NCBI RefSeq assembly: GCF_965277665.1
Contig: NZ_OZ255835.1
Span: 3,472,001-3,536,000, forward strand
DNA from: Lichenicoccus sp965277665
GTDB lineage: Bacteria; Pseudomonadota; Alphaproteobacteria; Acetobacterales; Acetobacteraceae
Direction of reading: 5' to 3'
DNA: 64,000 nucleotides
Shown: positions 16,558-25,699 of the stretch, one piece after another
Numbering within the stretch: position 1 is the stretch's first letter
Layout of the letters: each line of letters begins with the position of its first letter
Position numbers and translations under genes: made by a program
Notes under the pieces: model-generated
Databases searched by the model: none
What the model was told of the DNA's origin: nothing
The model's input: the letters and a program-made list of their open reading frames with translations, nothing else

Positions 16558-17826
16558 ATGATCAATCCGACACAGAACAACGCCGCCTTGTCCCGCAGCG
16601 CGATGGCCTATGTCCTGGCCGGCGGTCGCGGCAGCCGGCTGCTTGAGCTCACCGACCGACGCGCCAAGCCCGCCGTCTATTTCGGCGGCAAGATGCGCAT
16701 CATCGACTTCGCGCTGTCCAATGCGCTGAACTCGGGCATCCGCCGGATCGGCGTGGCGACCCAGTACAAGGCCCACTCGCTGATCCGGCACCTGCAGCGG
16801 GGCTGGAATTTCTTCCGTCCCGAGCGCAACGAGAGCTTCGACATCCTCCCGGCGAGCCAGCGCGTCTCGGAGCATGCGTGGTATGCCGGCACCGCCGACG
16901 CGGTGTACCAGAACCTCGACATCATCGAGAGCTATGCGCCGCGCTTCATGGTCATCCTGGCCGGCGACCATGTGTACAAGCAGGACTACGAGCTCATGCT
17001 GCAGCAGCACGTGTCCTCGAACGCGGACGTCACCGTGGGCTGCGTCGAGGTGCCGCGCGAGGAGGCGAGTGCCTTCGGCGTCATGCATATCGACACCGAG
17101 GACCGGATCATTTCCTTCCTGGAGAAACCGCGCGACCCGCCGGGCATGCCGGACCAGCCGGACCTCGCGCTGGCGAGCATGGGCATCTACGTGTTCAACT
17201 CGACCTTCCTGTTCGACCAGTTGCGCCGCGACGCTGCGTCAGGGGACAGCGAGCACGATTTCGGCAAGGACATCATTCCGTACATCGTCAAGCACGGCAA
17301 AGCGGTTGCGCACCGGTTCTCGACCTCCTGCGTCACCGCGACGTCGGAGGCGGAGCCCTACTGGCGCGATGCCGGCACGATCGATGCGTACTGGCAGGCC
17401 AACATCGATCTCTGCGACCCGCTGCCGGCACTCGACCTGTATGACCATGACTGGCCGATCTGGACCTACGGCGAAGTCGTGCCGCCGGCCAAGTTCGTGC
17501 ATGACGACGATGACCGGCGCGGGCAGGCCACCGACAGCCTGGTCTCGGGCGGCTGCATCATCAGCGGCAGCCACCTGCGGCGCTCGCTGCTGTTCACCGG
17601 CGTTCATGTCCATTCGTACGGCAAGATCGACAACGCCGTGATCCTGCCCTACGTCGACGTCGCCCGCGGCGCCAGGCTTCGCAACGTGGTGATCGACAGC
17701 CGGGTGCGCATCCCGGAAGGGCTGGTGGTCGGCGAGGATCCCGAGCTGGACGCCGCCCGCTTCACGCGTTCTGCGAAAGGCATCTGCCTCATCACCCAGC
17801 CGATGATCAACCGCCTGGCACTCTAG
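16558..17826 (+). CDS. glgC: Glucose-1-phosphate adenylyltransferase (ADP-glucose pyrophosphorylase)
   Basis: A 422-residue nucleotidyltransferase making ADP-glucose for glycogen synthesis. YVLAGGRGSRLLELTDRRAK is the nucleotide-binding signature; KPAVYFGGKMRIIDFALSN, WYAGTADAVYQNLD, VILAGDHVYKQDY, FLEKP and YWRDAGTIDAYWQANIDL are typical of bacterial GlgC. The C-terminal part has the left-handed beta-helix style (SGGCIISGSHLRRSLLF). The start at ATG 16558 follows GGGGGA (16545-16550). It lies between glgP and glgA. Confidence 0.95.
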   Translation: MINPTQNNAALSRSAMAYVLAGGRGSRLLELTDRRAKPAVYFGGKMRIIDFALSNALNSGIRRIGVATQYKAHSLIRHLQRGWNFFRPERNESFDILPASQRVSEHAWYAGTADAVYQNLDIIESYAPRFMVILAGDHVYKQDYELMLQQHVSSNADVTVGCVEVPREEASAFGVMHIDTEDRIISFLEKPRDPPGMPDQPDLALASMGIYVFNSTFLFDQLRRDAASGDSEHDFGKDIIPYIVKHGKAVAHRFSTSCVTATSEAEPYWRDAGTIDAYWQANIDLCDPLPALDLYDHDWPIWTYGEVVPPAKFVHDDDDRRGQATDSLVSGGCIISGSHLRRSLLFTGVHVHSYGKIDNAVILPYVDVARGARLRNVVIDSRVRIPEGLVVGEDPELDAARFTRSAKGICLITQPMINRLAL

Positions 17827-17842
17827 CCGTAAGAATCGGGGT

Positions 17843-17883
17843 CTGGGGCCTCCGGCCCCAGCGGGTCCAGGGCAGCGCCCTGG
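17843..17883. repeat. Double-hairpin intergenic element between glgC and glgA
   Basis: Two adjacent short-loop hairpins: CTGGGGCC-tcc-GGCCCCAG (17843-17861) and CCAGGGC-agc-GCCCTGG (17867-17883). There is no T-run. Elements of this form are, to my knowledge, common dispersed repeats in Acetobacteraceae-like genomes; here it sits in the glgC-glgA gap and may modulate readthrough or mRNA stability. Confidence 0.55.
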
Positions 17884-17904
17884 TCTTAGAACCGGGAGGC
17901 CGAC

Positions 17905-19125
17905 ATGGCTGAGCTGAAAAAGGTCGCACTCTTCAGCAAGGAATACCCGCCCACGATCTATGGCGGCGCCGGGGTGCATGTCGAATATCTCAGCCGGGCG
18001 TTGGCGCGCCTGATCAAGGTCGAGGTGCGTGCCTTCGGGGATCAGCGGATCGATACCGGGCCGCTGACGGTCAAGGGCTATGAGCAGTGGGAGGAGACCA
18101 GCCGCAACACCGATCCGCGCTTTGTCGGCGCGGTGGATGCGCTGGCGCGCTCGCTGGTGATGGCCAAGGACCGCCTCGATGCCGACCTGGTGCATTGCCA
18201 CACCTGGTACACCGACATGGCCGGACTGCTGGCGAAGAAGCTGTGGGGCGTGCCGTTCGTGCTGACCATCCATTCGCTGGAGCCGCTGCGGCCCTGGAAG
18301 GTGGAGCAGCTCGGCAACGGCTATCACCTCAGCGCCTGGATGGAGCGCATCTCCATCGAGGCGGCGGACGCGGTGATCGCGGTGTCGCGCGAGACCCGTG
18401 ACGATGTGCTGCGGCTGTTCGACGTGCCGCCCGAGCGGGTGCATGTCATCCATAACGGGATCGACCCGAACGAGTATCAGCCGATGGCCGACCGCGATGT
18501 GCTGGTCAAGCACGGCATCGATCCCGACAAGCCGTACGTGCTGTTCGTCGGCCGCATCACCCGGCAGAAGGGCATCATCCACCTGGTCAATGCGATCCCG
18601 GCGATTGATCCCGACCTGCAGGTCGTGCTGTGCGCGGGGGCGCCGGACACGCCGGAGATCGGGCTGGAGATGCGCGAGGGGGTGGCCAAGGTCGCGGCCG
18701 ATCGTCCGGGCGTGGTCTGGATACGCGAGATGCTGCCGCGTGCCGAAACCATCAAGCTCTACGCGCAGGCGGCGATCTTCTGTTGCCCCTCGGTGTACGA
18801 GCCGTTCGGGATCATCAATCTCGAAGCCATGGCCTGCGAAACTGCCGTCGTTGCGTCGGCGGTCGGCGGCATCCCGGAAGTGGTGGTGCCCGGCGAGACC
18901 GGGCTGCTGGTCGATGTCGGGCTGCAGCCCGGGACAGTCGAGCCGAGCGACCCGGCGGCCTTTTCGGACCGGCTTGCGCAGGCGATCAACGAGCTTGCCC
19001 GTGACCCGGCGCGACGCGACCTGTACGGCCAGAACGGGCGGCGCCGGGTGGTCAAGCATTTCAGTTGGGACGCCATCGCCCACACCACCCTCGACCTGTA
19101 CCGGTCGTTGGTGGCGCTCAGGTGA
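17905..19125 (+). CDS. glgA: Glycogen synthase, GT4 (Corynebacterium/actinobacterial) type
   Basis: A 406-residue glycosyltransferase with GT-B fold. FSKEYPPTIYGGAGVHVEYL is the N-terminal glycine-rich loop; DLVHCHTWYTDMAGLLAKK, HNGIDPNEYQ, LFVGRITRQKGIIHLVNAI and PSVYEPFGIINLEAMACETAVV (E-x7-E region, read in parts) are diagnostic. Length and motifs match the GT4 family of actinobacterial glycogen or alpha-maltose-1-phosphate synthases rather than the 480-residue GT5 GlgA. It would use ADP-glucose made by the neighbouring GlgC. Its last 8 bp overlap the convergent pgm. Confidence 0.88.
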   Translation: MAELKKVALFSKEYPPTIYGGAGVHVEYLSRALARLIKVEVRAFGDQRIDTGPLTVKGYEQWEETSRNTDPRFVGAVDALARSLVMAKDRLDADLVHCHTWYTDMAGLLAKKLWGVPFVLTIHSLEPLRPWKVEQLGNGYHLSAWMERISIEAADAVIAVSRETRDDVLRLFDVPPERVHVIHNGIDPNEYQPMADRDVLVKHGIDPDKPYVLFVGRITRQKGIIHLVNAIPAIDPDLQVVLCAGAPDTPEIGLEMREGVAKVAADRPGVVWIREMLPRAETIKLYAQAAIFCCPSVYEPFGIINLEAMACETAVVASAVGGIPEVVVPGETGLLVDVGLQPGTVEPSDPAAFSDRLAQAINELARDPARRDLYGQNGRRRVVKHFSWDAIAHTTLDLYRSLVALR

Positions 19126-20764
19126 TGACGGTCGGCTTGTCGCGTCCGGTGTTGACCTTGATTCCGGCGAGCTGCTCGGCGATTTCGATGATCTGGCCGA
19201 GCGCTTCCGCGACCGGGCGGTCCTGGCGCGTGGAGTCCGGCTCAAAGCACTCCAGATAAACGCGCAGCGTGGCGCCGGCGGTGCCGGTGCCGGACAGGCG
19301 GAACACAATGCGGGATTTGTCCTCGAACAGGATGCGGACGCCCTGCTTCGTGCTCACCGAGCCGTCCACCGGGTCGGTATAGGAGAAGTCGTCGGCGCTG
19401 CTGACCGCAAGCTCACCGAACCGGCGCCCGGGCAGGCTCGCCAGCTGCTCGCGCAGGCTTGCCATCAGGGCATTCGCGCCGGCGGTCTCGACCTCCTCGT
19501 AGTCGTGGCGGGCGTAGTAGTTGCGGCCATGGATCTTCCAGTGCTCCTGCACGATCTCCAGCACCGTCTGTCGGCGGACGGCCAGGATGTTGAGCCAGAG
19601 CAGGATGGCCCAGAGCCCGTCCTTTTCGCGCACATGGTTGGAGCCGGTGCCGGCGCTCTCCTCGCCACAGATCGTGGCCAGATCCGCATCGAGCAGATTG
19701 CCGAAGAACTTCCAGCCGGTGGGCGTCTCGTAGCAGGGAATGTCGAGCCGCTCGGCGACACGGTCGGCGGCGGCACTGGTCGGCATCGAGCGCGCGATGC
19801 CGCGTAGCCCGTCCTTGTAGGCGGGTGCGAGATGCGCGTTGGCGGCGAGGATCGCAAGGCTGTCGGACGGGGTGACGAACACGCCGCGCCCGATGATCAG
19901 GTTGCGGTCGCCGTCGCCGTCGGAGGCGGCACCGAGATCGGGCGCATCCGGCCGCATCATCAGGTCGAACAGGTCTGCGGCATAGACCATGTTCGGGTCC
20001 GGGTGATGGCCGCCGAAATCCGGCAGCGGCACGCCGTTCATGACGGTGCCGGCGGGCGCTCCGAGCACCCGCTCCAGGATGGCGTGCGCGTACGGCCCGG
20101 TGACGGCGTGCATCGAGTCCATGCGGATGCGCAGGCCGCCGGCGATCGCGCCACGGATCGCCGCGAAATCGAACAGGGACTGCATCAGCTCGAGATAGTC
20201 CGAGACCGGATCGATGATTTCGACGACCGCGGCACCCGCATGCAGGGTGCCGAGGGTTTCCAGGGCAATGTCCGGACCATCGAGCGTGCGGTATTCGGTG
20301 ATGCTCTGCGTGCGCGCGTAGATGGCGTCGGTGATCTTCTCCGGCGCCGGACCGCCATTGCCGATATTGTACTTGATGCCGAAATCGCCGTCCGGGCCGC
20401 CCGGGTTGTGCGACGCCGACAGGATGATGCCGCCATACGCGCGGTGCTTGCGTATCACGCAGGACGCGGCCGGGGTCGAGAGCAGGCCGCCGGCTCCGAC
20501 CAGGATGCGGCCGAAGCCGTTGGCGGCCGCCATGCGTATGATGGTCTGGATCGCCGCGACATTATGGTAGCGGCCGTCGCCGCCGACCACGAGCGTCTTT
20601 CCTACAAAGCTCTGGCCCTCGTACCCGCTCAGGCTGTCGAAGATCGACTGCACGAAATTCTCGAGATAGTTCGGTTGCTGGAACACCGGCACGCGCTTGC
20701 GCAGGCCGGAGGTGCCGGGCTTCTGGTCGCCGAACGGCGTGGTCGCCACGATCCTGGACGTCAT
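19118..20764 (-). CDS. pgm: Alpha-D-glucose phosphate-specific phosphoglucomutase
   Basis: A 548-residue phosphohexomutase interconverting glucose 1-phosphate and glucose 6-phosphate, linking glycogen to central metabolism. MTSRIVATTPFGDQKPGTSGLRKR is the family N-terminus (in two blocks); IILSASHNPGG contains the catalytic phosphoserine; DGDGDRNLIIGRG is the metal loop; CGEESAG the sugar-binding loop; RLSGTGTAGATLRVYLE the phosphate-binding domain 4. ATG 20764 fits the homologous start and the longer reading to 20827 runs into a hairpin. It is convergent with glgA. Confidence 0.95.
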   Translation of the reverse strand: MTSRIVATTPFGDQKPGTSGLRKRVPVFQQPNYLENFVQSIFDSLSGYEGQSFVGKTLVVGGDGRYHNVAAIQTIIRMAAANGFGRILVGAGGLLSTPAASCVIRKHRAYGGIILSASHNPGGPDGDFGIKYNIGNGGPAPEKITDAIYARTQSITEYRTLDGPDIALETLGTLHAGAAVVEIIDPVSDYLELMQSLFDFAAIRGAIAGGLRIRMDSMHAVTGPYAHAILERVLGAPAGTVMNGVPLPDFGGHHPDPNMVYAADLFDLMMRPDAPDLGAASDGDGDRNLIIGRGVFVTPSDSLAILAANAHLAPAYKDGLRGIARSMPTSAAADRVAERLDIPCYETPTGWKFFGNLLDADLATICGEESAGTGSNHVREKDGLWAILLWLNILAVRRQTVLEIVQEHWKIHGRNYYARHDYEEVETAGANALMASLREQLASLPGRRFGELAVSSADDFSYTDPVDGSVSTKQGVRILFEDKSRIVFRLSGTGTAGATLRVYLECFEPDSTRQDRPVAEALGQIIEIAEQLAGIKVNTGRDKPTVIT

Positions 20765-20784
20765 CCTGATCCTCTCCGATGCCT

Positions 20785-20830
20785 CTAGTGGTAGAAACCT
20801 GACGGAAGAGTCGTCAGACTCTACCACTAG
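20785..20830. repeat. Inverted repeat CTAGTGGTAGA...TCTACCACTAG upstream of pgm
   Basis: Perfect 11-bp arms (20785-20795 and 20820-20830) around 24 nt, 20 bp before the pgm start. The right half (ACCACTAGCCT) recurs at about 20888-20898. The arms could be an operator or the ends of a small palindromic element. There is no terminator T-run. Confidence 0.5.
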
Positions 20831-20959
20831 CCTTTGATTTGATGGACCGATTCCCCTGCCGCTCGGGTAGTGAGCGTCAGGATCGGACCACTAGCCTCTG
20901 GGGCGGGCCGTTGCGCGATGCTAACCCGTCGCCGGGCCAGCCGGAAGGGCGGCGGCGCG

Positions 20960-21943
20960 TCACGGATCTGACAGCAGCGCTTGGGCCGTGCGCTGGTCGG
21001 TCACCAGGCTGGTGACGTAGCCGCCCGCCAGCACCGCGCGGATCGGCCGCACCTTGTCGGGTCCGGCGGCGACACAGATGCGTTCCGGAACGGCGCGTAT
21101 CGCGTCCGTGGTGATGCCGATCAGCCGGTCGTCGAAGCGGCACGGGACGGCGCATCCGGCGGCGTCGATGAAGCGCCCGGCGAGGCTCGCGACCGCGCCG
21201 CGGGCGATGGCGGGGCCGGCTTCGTGCGGGGCCAGCAGGAAGCCGCCGTCGGACGCGATGCTGATGCTCTGCATGCTGCCGACGCCGAAGACGATCCTGT
21301 TGCAGGCGGCGATGATGCGGAACTGCTCGACGAGGGCCGGCTCGGCCATCAGCACGGACTTGACCGCCGGCCGCGACACGATGCCCGGCGCGTGCAGGTA
21401 GATGCAGCGGCCACGGACGCGCCCGGCGATGTTGGAGGTGCAGAGCTCCGCGGTGAAGCGTTCGCCGCCGACGGCGCTGCCCATCACCTGGACGACGGAC
21501 ATGCCCGGCAGGTCGAGCTGTGGCATCGCCTCGGACAGCGCATACACCGTGCGGCCCCAGGCGACGCCGAGCACGTCGTCCGGGCGCAGCTGCCCTGCAA
21601 GTAGGCGGGCGCCCGCATGTCCCACGCGCTCATGCACCGGACGGCGCCCGGCATCGTTCGGCACCACCAGGCAGTGCGCGCAGCCGTACCGGTCGGCCAA
21701 CTCCTTTGCCAGCGCCACCGTCTGCAGATGCCGGGGTGCGACCGCGATGGTGACCACCCCGGTGTCGCGCGCGGTCTGCAGCAGGTTGTTGACGCTGGCC
21801 CGCGAGATGCCGAGCCGTTGCGCCACGTCGTGCTGCGTGAGGCCCTCCTCGTAGTACAGCCAGGCCGACCAGACCACCGGATCGCCGTCGAACTCCGCCG
21901 GGATCCGACGCTCCTGGGCGCCGTGATGGATACGCTCTCCCAT
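20960..21943 (-). CDS. SorC/DeoR-type sugar-binding transcriptional regulator
   Basis: A 327-residue protein. The N-terminal helix-turn-helix reads AWLYYEEGLTQHDVAQRLGISRASVNNLLQTARD in two blocks, the SorC signature. Residues 60-320 form the sugar-phosphate-binding domain (VLGVAWGRTVYAL, VVQVMGSAVGGERFTAELCTSNIA, IVFGVGSM, GAVASLAGRFIDAAG, ERICVAAGPDKVRPIRAVLAGGYVTSLVTDQRTAQALL). It is divergent from the ABC importer at 22077, so it most likely controls that operon in response to the imported sugar or polyol or its phosphate. The start at ATG 21943 is chosen; the upstream frame is shadow. Confidence 0.88.
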   Translation of the reverse strand: MGERIHHGAQERRIPAEFDGDPVVWSAWLYYEEGLTQHDVAQRLGISRASVNNLLQTARDTGVVTIAVAPRHLQTVALAKELADRYGCAHCLVVPNDAGRRPVHERVGHAGARLLAGQLRPDDVLGVAWGRTVYALSEAMPQLDLPGMSVVQVMGSAVGGERFTAELCTSNIAGRVRGRCIYLHAPGIVSRPAVKSVLMAEPALVEQFRIIAACNRIVFGVGSMQSISIASDGGFLLAPHEAGPAIARGAVASLAGRFIDAAGCAVPCRFDDRLIGITTDAIRAVPERICVAAGPDKVRPIRAVLAGGYVTSLVTDQRTAQALLSDP

Positions 21944-21999
21944 TCCAACCCTGCTCAATCGTAGCGCGGCGCAGCATTCTTGTCGTTGTTCAGGCCAGT

Positions 22000-22028
22000 T
22001 TGACATTTGTAAGCAGGCGGCGATAGCG
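22000..22028 (+). promoter_or_regulatory. Possible sigma-70 promoter of the ABC importer operon
   Basis: TTGACA at 22000-22005 is a perfect -35 hexamer in the divergent regulator-importer gap. About 17 bp downstream only a weak -10 (ATAGCG / TAGCGT) is visible, as expected of an activator-dependent or repressed promoter. The overlapping ACATTTGT could belong to a SorC operator. Confidence 0.35.
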
Positions 22029-22076
22029 TCCCGCGCAGCTGGACCGGTGGTTCCGGCAAAGGGGGGTCGGCAAGTC

Positions 22077-23645
22077 ATGACGGACGCATCCGATCGTCCC
22101 GCGATCGAGTGCCGGTCGCTGTCGAAGGGCTTCGACGGCGTGCCGGTGCTGCGCGACGTCTCGGTGAGCTTCATGCCCGGCTCGGTCAACGTGCTGGCGG
22201 GCGAGAACGGCGCCGGGAAATCCACCCTGTTCAAGCTGATCTCGGGGCAGCTCACCCCGGATGGCGGCGAGCTGTGGCTGGAGGGCGAGCGCGTCCGCCG
22301 CTTCGACCCGAAGCTGGCGCAGGCGCGCGGGGTGTCGATCATTCCGCAGGAGCTGGCGCCGATCCCCGAGATGCGGCTGTGGCAGAACCTGCTGATCGGC
22401 CACGAGACCACCGGGCTGTTCGGCCTGGTCAGGCGACGCGCCATGATCGAGCAGGCGCGCGGCATGCTCGAAGGCGTCGGGCTCGACATCGACCCGGGCG
22501 TCACCATGCACACGCTGGGGGTGGCGGCGACGCAGATGGTCGAGCTGCTCAAGGCGACCTCGTGGGACAGCCGCATCGTGCTGATGGACGAGCCGTCCTC
22601 GGCGCTGTCGTCGCGCGAGACCGAGCAACTGTTCCGGGTGATCGCGATGCTGCGCGGCCGCGGCGCCTGCATCCTCTATACCAGCCACCGCATGGAGGAG
22701 ATCGAGGCGATCTCCGACACGGTGGCGATCATGCGTGACGGCGCGATCATCAACCATAAGCCGACCAAATCCTTGACCGAGCGGCAGATCATCGCCGACA
22801 TGGTCGGGCGCGAGATCACCGAGCTGTTCCCCGACCGCAGCGTCGGCGCCGGAACGCCGGAGCCGGTGCTGACGGTGCGCGACCTGCACGTCTCGGGCTA
22901 CGACAACCCGGTCTCGTTCACGCTGCACGCCGGCGAGATCCTGGGTTTCGGCGGCCTGGTCGGCGCCGGGCGCAGCGAGATGCTGGAGGCGATCTACGGC
23001 CTGCGGCCGGCGACCGGCAGCGTTACCCTGAACGGCGAGGCGCTGCCGCTTGGGCACATGCGAAACTCGATTAGGCGCGGCATCGCCATGGTGCCGGAGG
23101 ACCGCAAGCTGGCCGGCGTGCTGACCTCGCTGTCGATCCTCGACAACCTCACCTTGCCGCACCTGGACAGTTTCACCGGCCCGGCCGGCTTCATCGACAA
23201 TGGTGCGAGGCGCGAGCGCTCGCTGGATGTGCTGAAACGCACCCGCGTCGCCTACGCGACACTCGGGCAGCGGGTCGGGCACCTGTCCGGCGGCAACCAG
23301 CAGAAGGTGGCACTGGCGCGCTGGCTGGTCACCGAGCGGCCGAAGGTGCTGATCCTCGACGAGCCGACGCGCGGCATCGATGTGGGTGCGCGCAGCGAGC
23401 TCTACCGGCTCATCAACGACCTCGCGGCGCAGGGTGTCGCCATCCTGCTGGCCTCGTCCGACATGCCGGAATTGATCAATCTCAGCCACCGGGTGCTGGT
23501 CATGCGCGGCGGCGGGATCATGGGCGAACTCGGCCGCGACGAGCTCGACCAGGAAACCATCCTGCGCCTGGCGATGGGCCGTTCCCAGAATGGCGCGACC
23601 GATGATGCGACCTCCAAGGATACGGCCCATGTCGCACTCCACTGA
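22077..23645 (+). CDS. Sugar/polyol ABC transporter ATP-binding protein (RbsA-like, two ATPase domains)
   Basis: A 522-residue cytoplasmic ATPase with two tandem ABC domains. The first has Walker A GENGAGKST and Walker B VLMDEPSSAL; the second has a degenerate Walker A region (GGLVGAGRSEM), LSGGNQQKV and Walker B LILDEPTRGIDVGAR. This layout is diagnostic of CUT2 sugar importers such as RbsA, XylG and MglA. ATG 22077 follows a G-rich site (GGGGGG about 10 bp upstream). It overlaps the permease gene by 17 bp. It forms one operon with permease and binding protein, under the divergent SorC regulator. Confidence 0.92.
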   Translation: MTDASDRPAIECRSLSKGFDGVPVLRDVSVSFMPGSVNVLAGENGAGKSTLFKLISGQLTPDGGELWLEGERVRRFDPKLAQARGVSIIPQELAPIPEMRLWQNLLIGHETTGLFGLVRRRAMIEQARGMLEGVGLDIDPGVTMHTLGVAATQMVELLKATSWDSRIVLMDEPSSALSSRETEQLFRVIAMLRGRGACILYTSHRMEEIEAISDTVAIMRDGAIINHKPTKSLTERQIIADMVGREITELFPDRSVGAGTPEPVLTVRDLHVSGYDNPVSFTLHAGEILGFGGLVGAGRSEMLEAIYGLRPATGSVTLNGEALPLGHMRNSIRRGIAMVPEDRKLAGVLTSLSILDNLTLPHLDSFTGPAGFIDNGARRERSLDVLKRTRVAYATLGQRVGHLSGGNQQKVALARWLVTERPKVLILDEPTRGIDVGARSELYRLINDLAAQGVAILLASSDMPELINLSHRVLVMRGGGIMGELGRDELDQETILRLAMGRSQNGATDDATSKDTAHVALH

Positions 23646-24621
23646 GACTGTCGCCTTCGCGCCGCCGCAGCGTCTGGACGCGCGCCGGATCGGGCGCTTC
23701 GCGCTGCGCTATTCGCTGGTCATCATCCTGGCGGTGTTCCTCGTCACCCTGGCGGTCTCGAACCGGTCGTTTCTGACCGTCTCGAACATGAACGTCATCC
23801 TGATCCAGGTGGCGGCCAACGCACTGCTCGCGACGGGTGCGACCTTCGTGATCCTGACCGGCGGCATCGACCTCTCGGTCGGCAGCATCGTCGGGCTTGC
23901 AGGGGTTACCGCCGCCCTGTTCGCGCAGAACGACGGCGCGCTGACCTGTGCCGAGTCGGTCGGGCTCGGCGTGCTCGCGGGGGGCGCAATCGGCGCCTTC
24001 AACGGGCTGCTGGTCGCGTTCGCCAAGGTGCCCCCGTTCGTCGCCACGCTGGGCAACATGACGGTGGCGTCAGGGCTCGCCTTCGTGTTCAGCGACGGTC
24101 AGCCGATCTCGGGTCTGTCGGACGAGTTCCTCGCACTCAGCGGCAATATCGGCGGCGTCTCGATCCCGGTCGTGGTGATGATCGTGGCGGTGGCGATCTC
24201 CTGGGTGGTGCTCGCGCGGACGCGTTTCGGCATGCATATCTATGCAGTCGGCGGCAATGCGCACGCGGCACGCGTCGCGGGCGTCGGCCTGCGGAGCACG
24301 CGGTTCGCGGTCTATACCATCTCGGGCGTGCTGGCCGGGATCGCCGGCGTGCTGCTGGCGGCGCGGGCGACGGCGGGCATCGCCAATACCGGCACCGGCT
24401 ACGAGCTGAACGCGATCGCCGCCGCGGTGATCGGCGGCATCAGCCTGATGGGCGGCCGCGGCTCACTGATCGGCACGATCTTCGGCTTCCTGATCATCGG
24501 CGTGCTCGATAACGGTCTCAACATCATCAACGTGTCGCCCTTCTACCAGCTCATCGTGAAGGGCCTGATCATCATCGGCGCCGTGTTCGTGGACAGCATC
24601 ACGCACCGCACCGAAGACTGA
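23629..24621 (+). CDS. Sugar/polyol ABC transporter permease (RbsC-like)
   Basis: A 330-residue inner-membrane protein with 8-10 hydrophobic helices. Motifs of the CUT2 permease family: LLATGATFVILTGGIDLSVGS, GAFNGLLVAFAKVPPFVATLG, FGMHIYAVGGNAHAARVAGV, and GYELNAIAAAVIGGISLMGGRGS, each read within the conserved cytoplasmic loop region. It pairs with the double-ATPase encoded just upstream, overlapping it by 17 bp. The ATG at 23629 (MSHSTETVAF) is preferred over an earlier in-frame ATG that lies deep inside the ATPase gene. Confidence 0.92.
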   Translation: MSHSTETVAFAPPQRLDARRIGRFALRYSLVIILAVFLVTLAVSNRSFLTVSNMNVILIQVAANALLATGATFVILTGGIDLSVGSIVGLAGVTAALFAQNDGALTCAESVGLGVLAGGAIGAFNGLLVAFAKVPPFVATLGNMTVASGLAFVFSDGQPISGLSDEFLALSGNIGGVSIPVVVMIVAVAISWVVLARTRFGMHIYAVGGNAHAARVAGVGLRSTRFAVYTISGVLAGIAGVLLAARATAGIANTGTGYELNAIAAAVIGGISLMGGRGSLIGTIFGFLIIGVLDNGLNIINVSPFYQLIVKGLIIIGAVFVDSITHRTED

Positions 24622-24647
24622 AGCGACAGCAAGAACCAACGGGGATC

Positions 24648-25685
24648 ATGCACATGGCGAAATCTGCACCGCGAACAATACTCATGGGTTGTGCCGCGGC
24701 ACTGGGCCTGGCCGTGGCGGCAAAGCCCGCTTTGGCCGACAAGGCGCATCCGGTGATCGGCTTCACCGTGTACGACATGAGCTCGTTCATCTCGCTCGGC
24801 AAGCAGGGCGCGCAGACGGTGGCCGACGCCAACGGCGCCAAGCTGCTGTGGAACTCGGCGCATATGGACGTGAACACGCAGATCTCGCAGCTGCAGCAGT
24901 TCATCAACCAGAAGGTCGACGCGATTGTCATCGCGGCGGTGAACTCCTCGACGCTCGGCCCGCAGGTCGAGGCGGCGAAGGCGGCGGGCATTCCGGTCAT
25001 CATCACCAACCTCACGGTCAGCGATGCGGTGATGAAGAACGCGGTCTCCTATGTCGGGCCCGACGACGTGAAGGCCGGCGAGAACGAGGCGATCCACGTC
25101 ATGGACGCAATCGGCCACAAGGGCGGCGTGGTGGTGCTGCAGGGTCCGCTCGGCCAATCCGGCGAAATCGACAGAACCAAGGGCATCAAGAACATCCTCG
25201 CCAAGAACCCCGACGTGAAGCTGCTGGCGATCCAGCCGGCGAACTGGAAGCGCACCGAGGCGTACAGCGTCGCGCAGGATTTCCTGTCGCGCTACGGCAG
25301 CCAGATCAGCGCCATCATCCCGGAGAATGACGACATGGCGATCGGCGCCATCCAGGCGCTGCGCGAGAAGGGCCTGGCCGGCAAGATCCCGGTGGTCGGC
25401 ACCGACGGCATCAAGGACGGCATGCGCGCGGTGCGCGCCGGCAACGAGCTCGAGACCAACCTGCAGGACGCGCTGCTGGAACTCGGCATGGCGATGCAGG
25501 TCGCGGTGGACCAGGTGCAGGGCCGCCAGGTGCCGAAGCTCGCCATGTTCATCATGCCGCAGATCACCAAGCAGAATGTCGGGCATTATTACGACCAGAT
25601 GTATGTGCATCCGGACGAGTTCACCAAGGAGCTGCCCGGGCTGATCAAGAAGAATCTGGCAGCCGGCACGTACGCCGACCAGTGA
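24648..25685 (+). CDS. Periplasmic sugar/polyol-binding protein of the ABC importer
   Basis: A 345-residue periplasmic-binding-protein type 1 fold with a signal peptide (residues 1-31, cleavage likely after KPALA). VIGFTVYDMSSFISLGKQGA, QLQQFINQKVDAIVIAAVNS, AAGIPVIITNL, AIIPENDDMAIGAIQALREKG and VVGTDGIKDGMRAVRAG are the expected strand and hinge segments of ribose-binding-like proteins. It captures the ligand and delivers it to the permease. The ligand is not determined by motifs; the adjacent GolD-like dehydrogenase suggests a polyol. The gene starts 26 bp after the permease. Confidence 0.9.
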   Translation: MHMAKSAPRTILMGCAAALGLAVAAKPALADKAHPVIGFTVYDMSSFISLGKQGAQTVADANGAKLLWNSAHMDVNTQISQLQQFINQKVDAIVIAAVNSSTLGPQVEAAKAAGIPVIITNLTVSDAVMKNAVSYVGPDDVKAGENEAIHVMDAIGHKGGVVVLQGPLGQSGEIDRTKGIKNILAKNPDVKLLAIQPANWKRTEAYSVAQDFLSRYGSQISAIIPENDDMAIGAIQALREKGLAGKIPVVGTDGIKDGMRAVRAGNELETNLQDALLELGMAMQVAVDQVQGRQVPKLAMFIMPQITKQNVGHYYDQMYVHPDEFTKELPGLIKKNLAAGTYADQ

Positions 25686-25699
25686 GACCATTCGATAAT

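Noticed and set aside
17843..17883. Rho-independent terminator after glgC
   Set aside because: Two stable hairpins exist but neither is followed by a T-run, and glgA follows in the same direction only 22 bp later.
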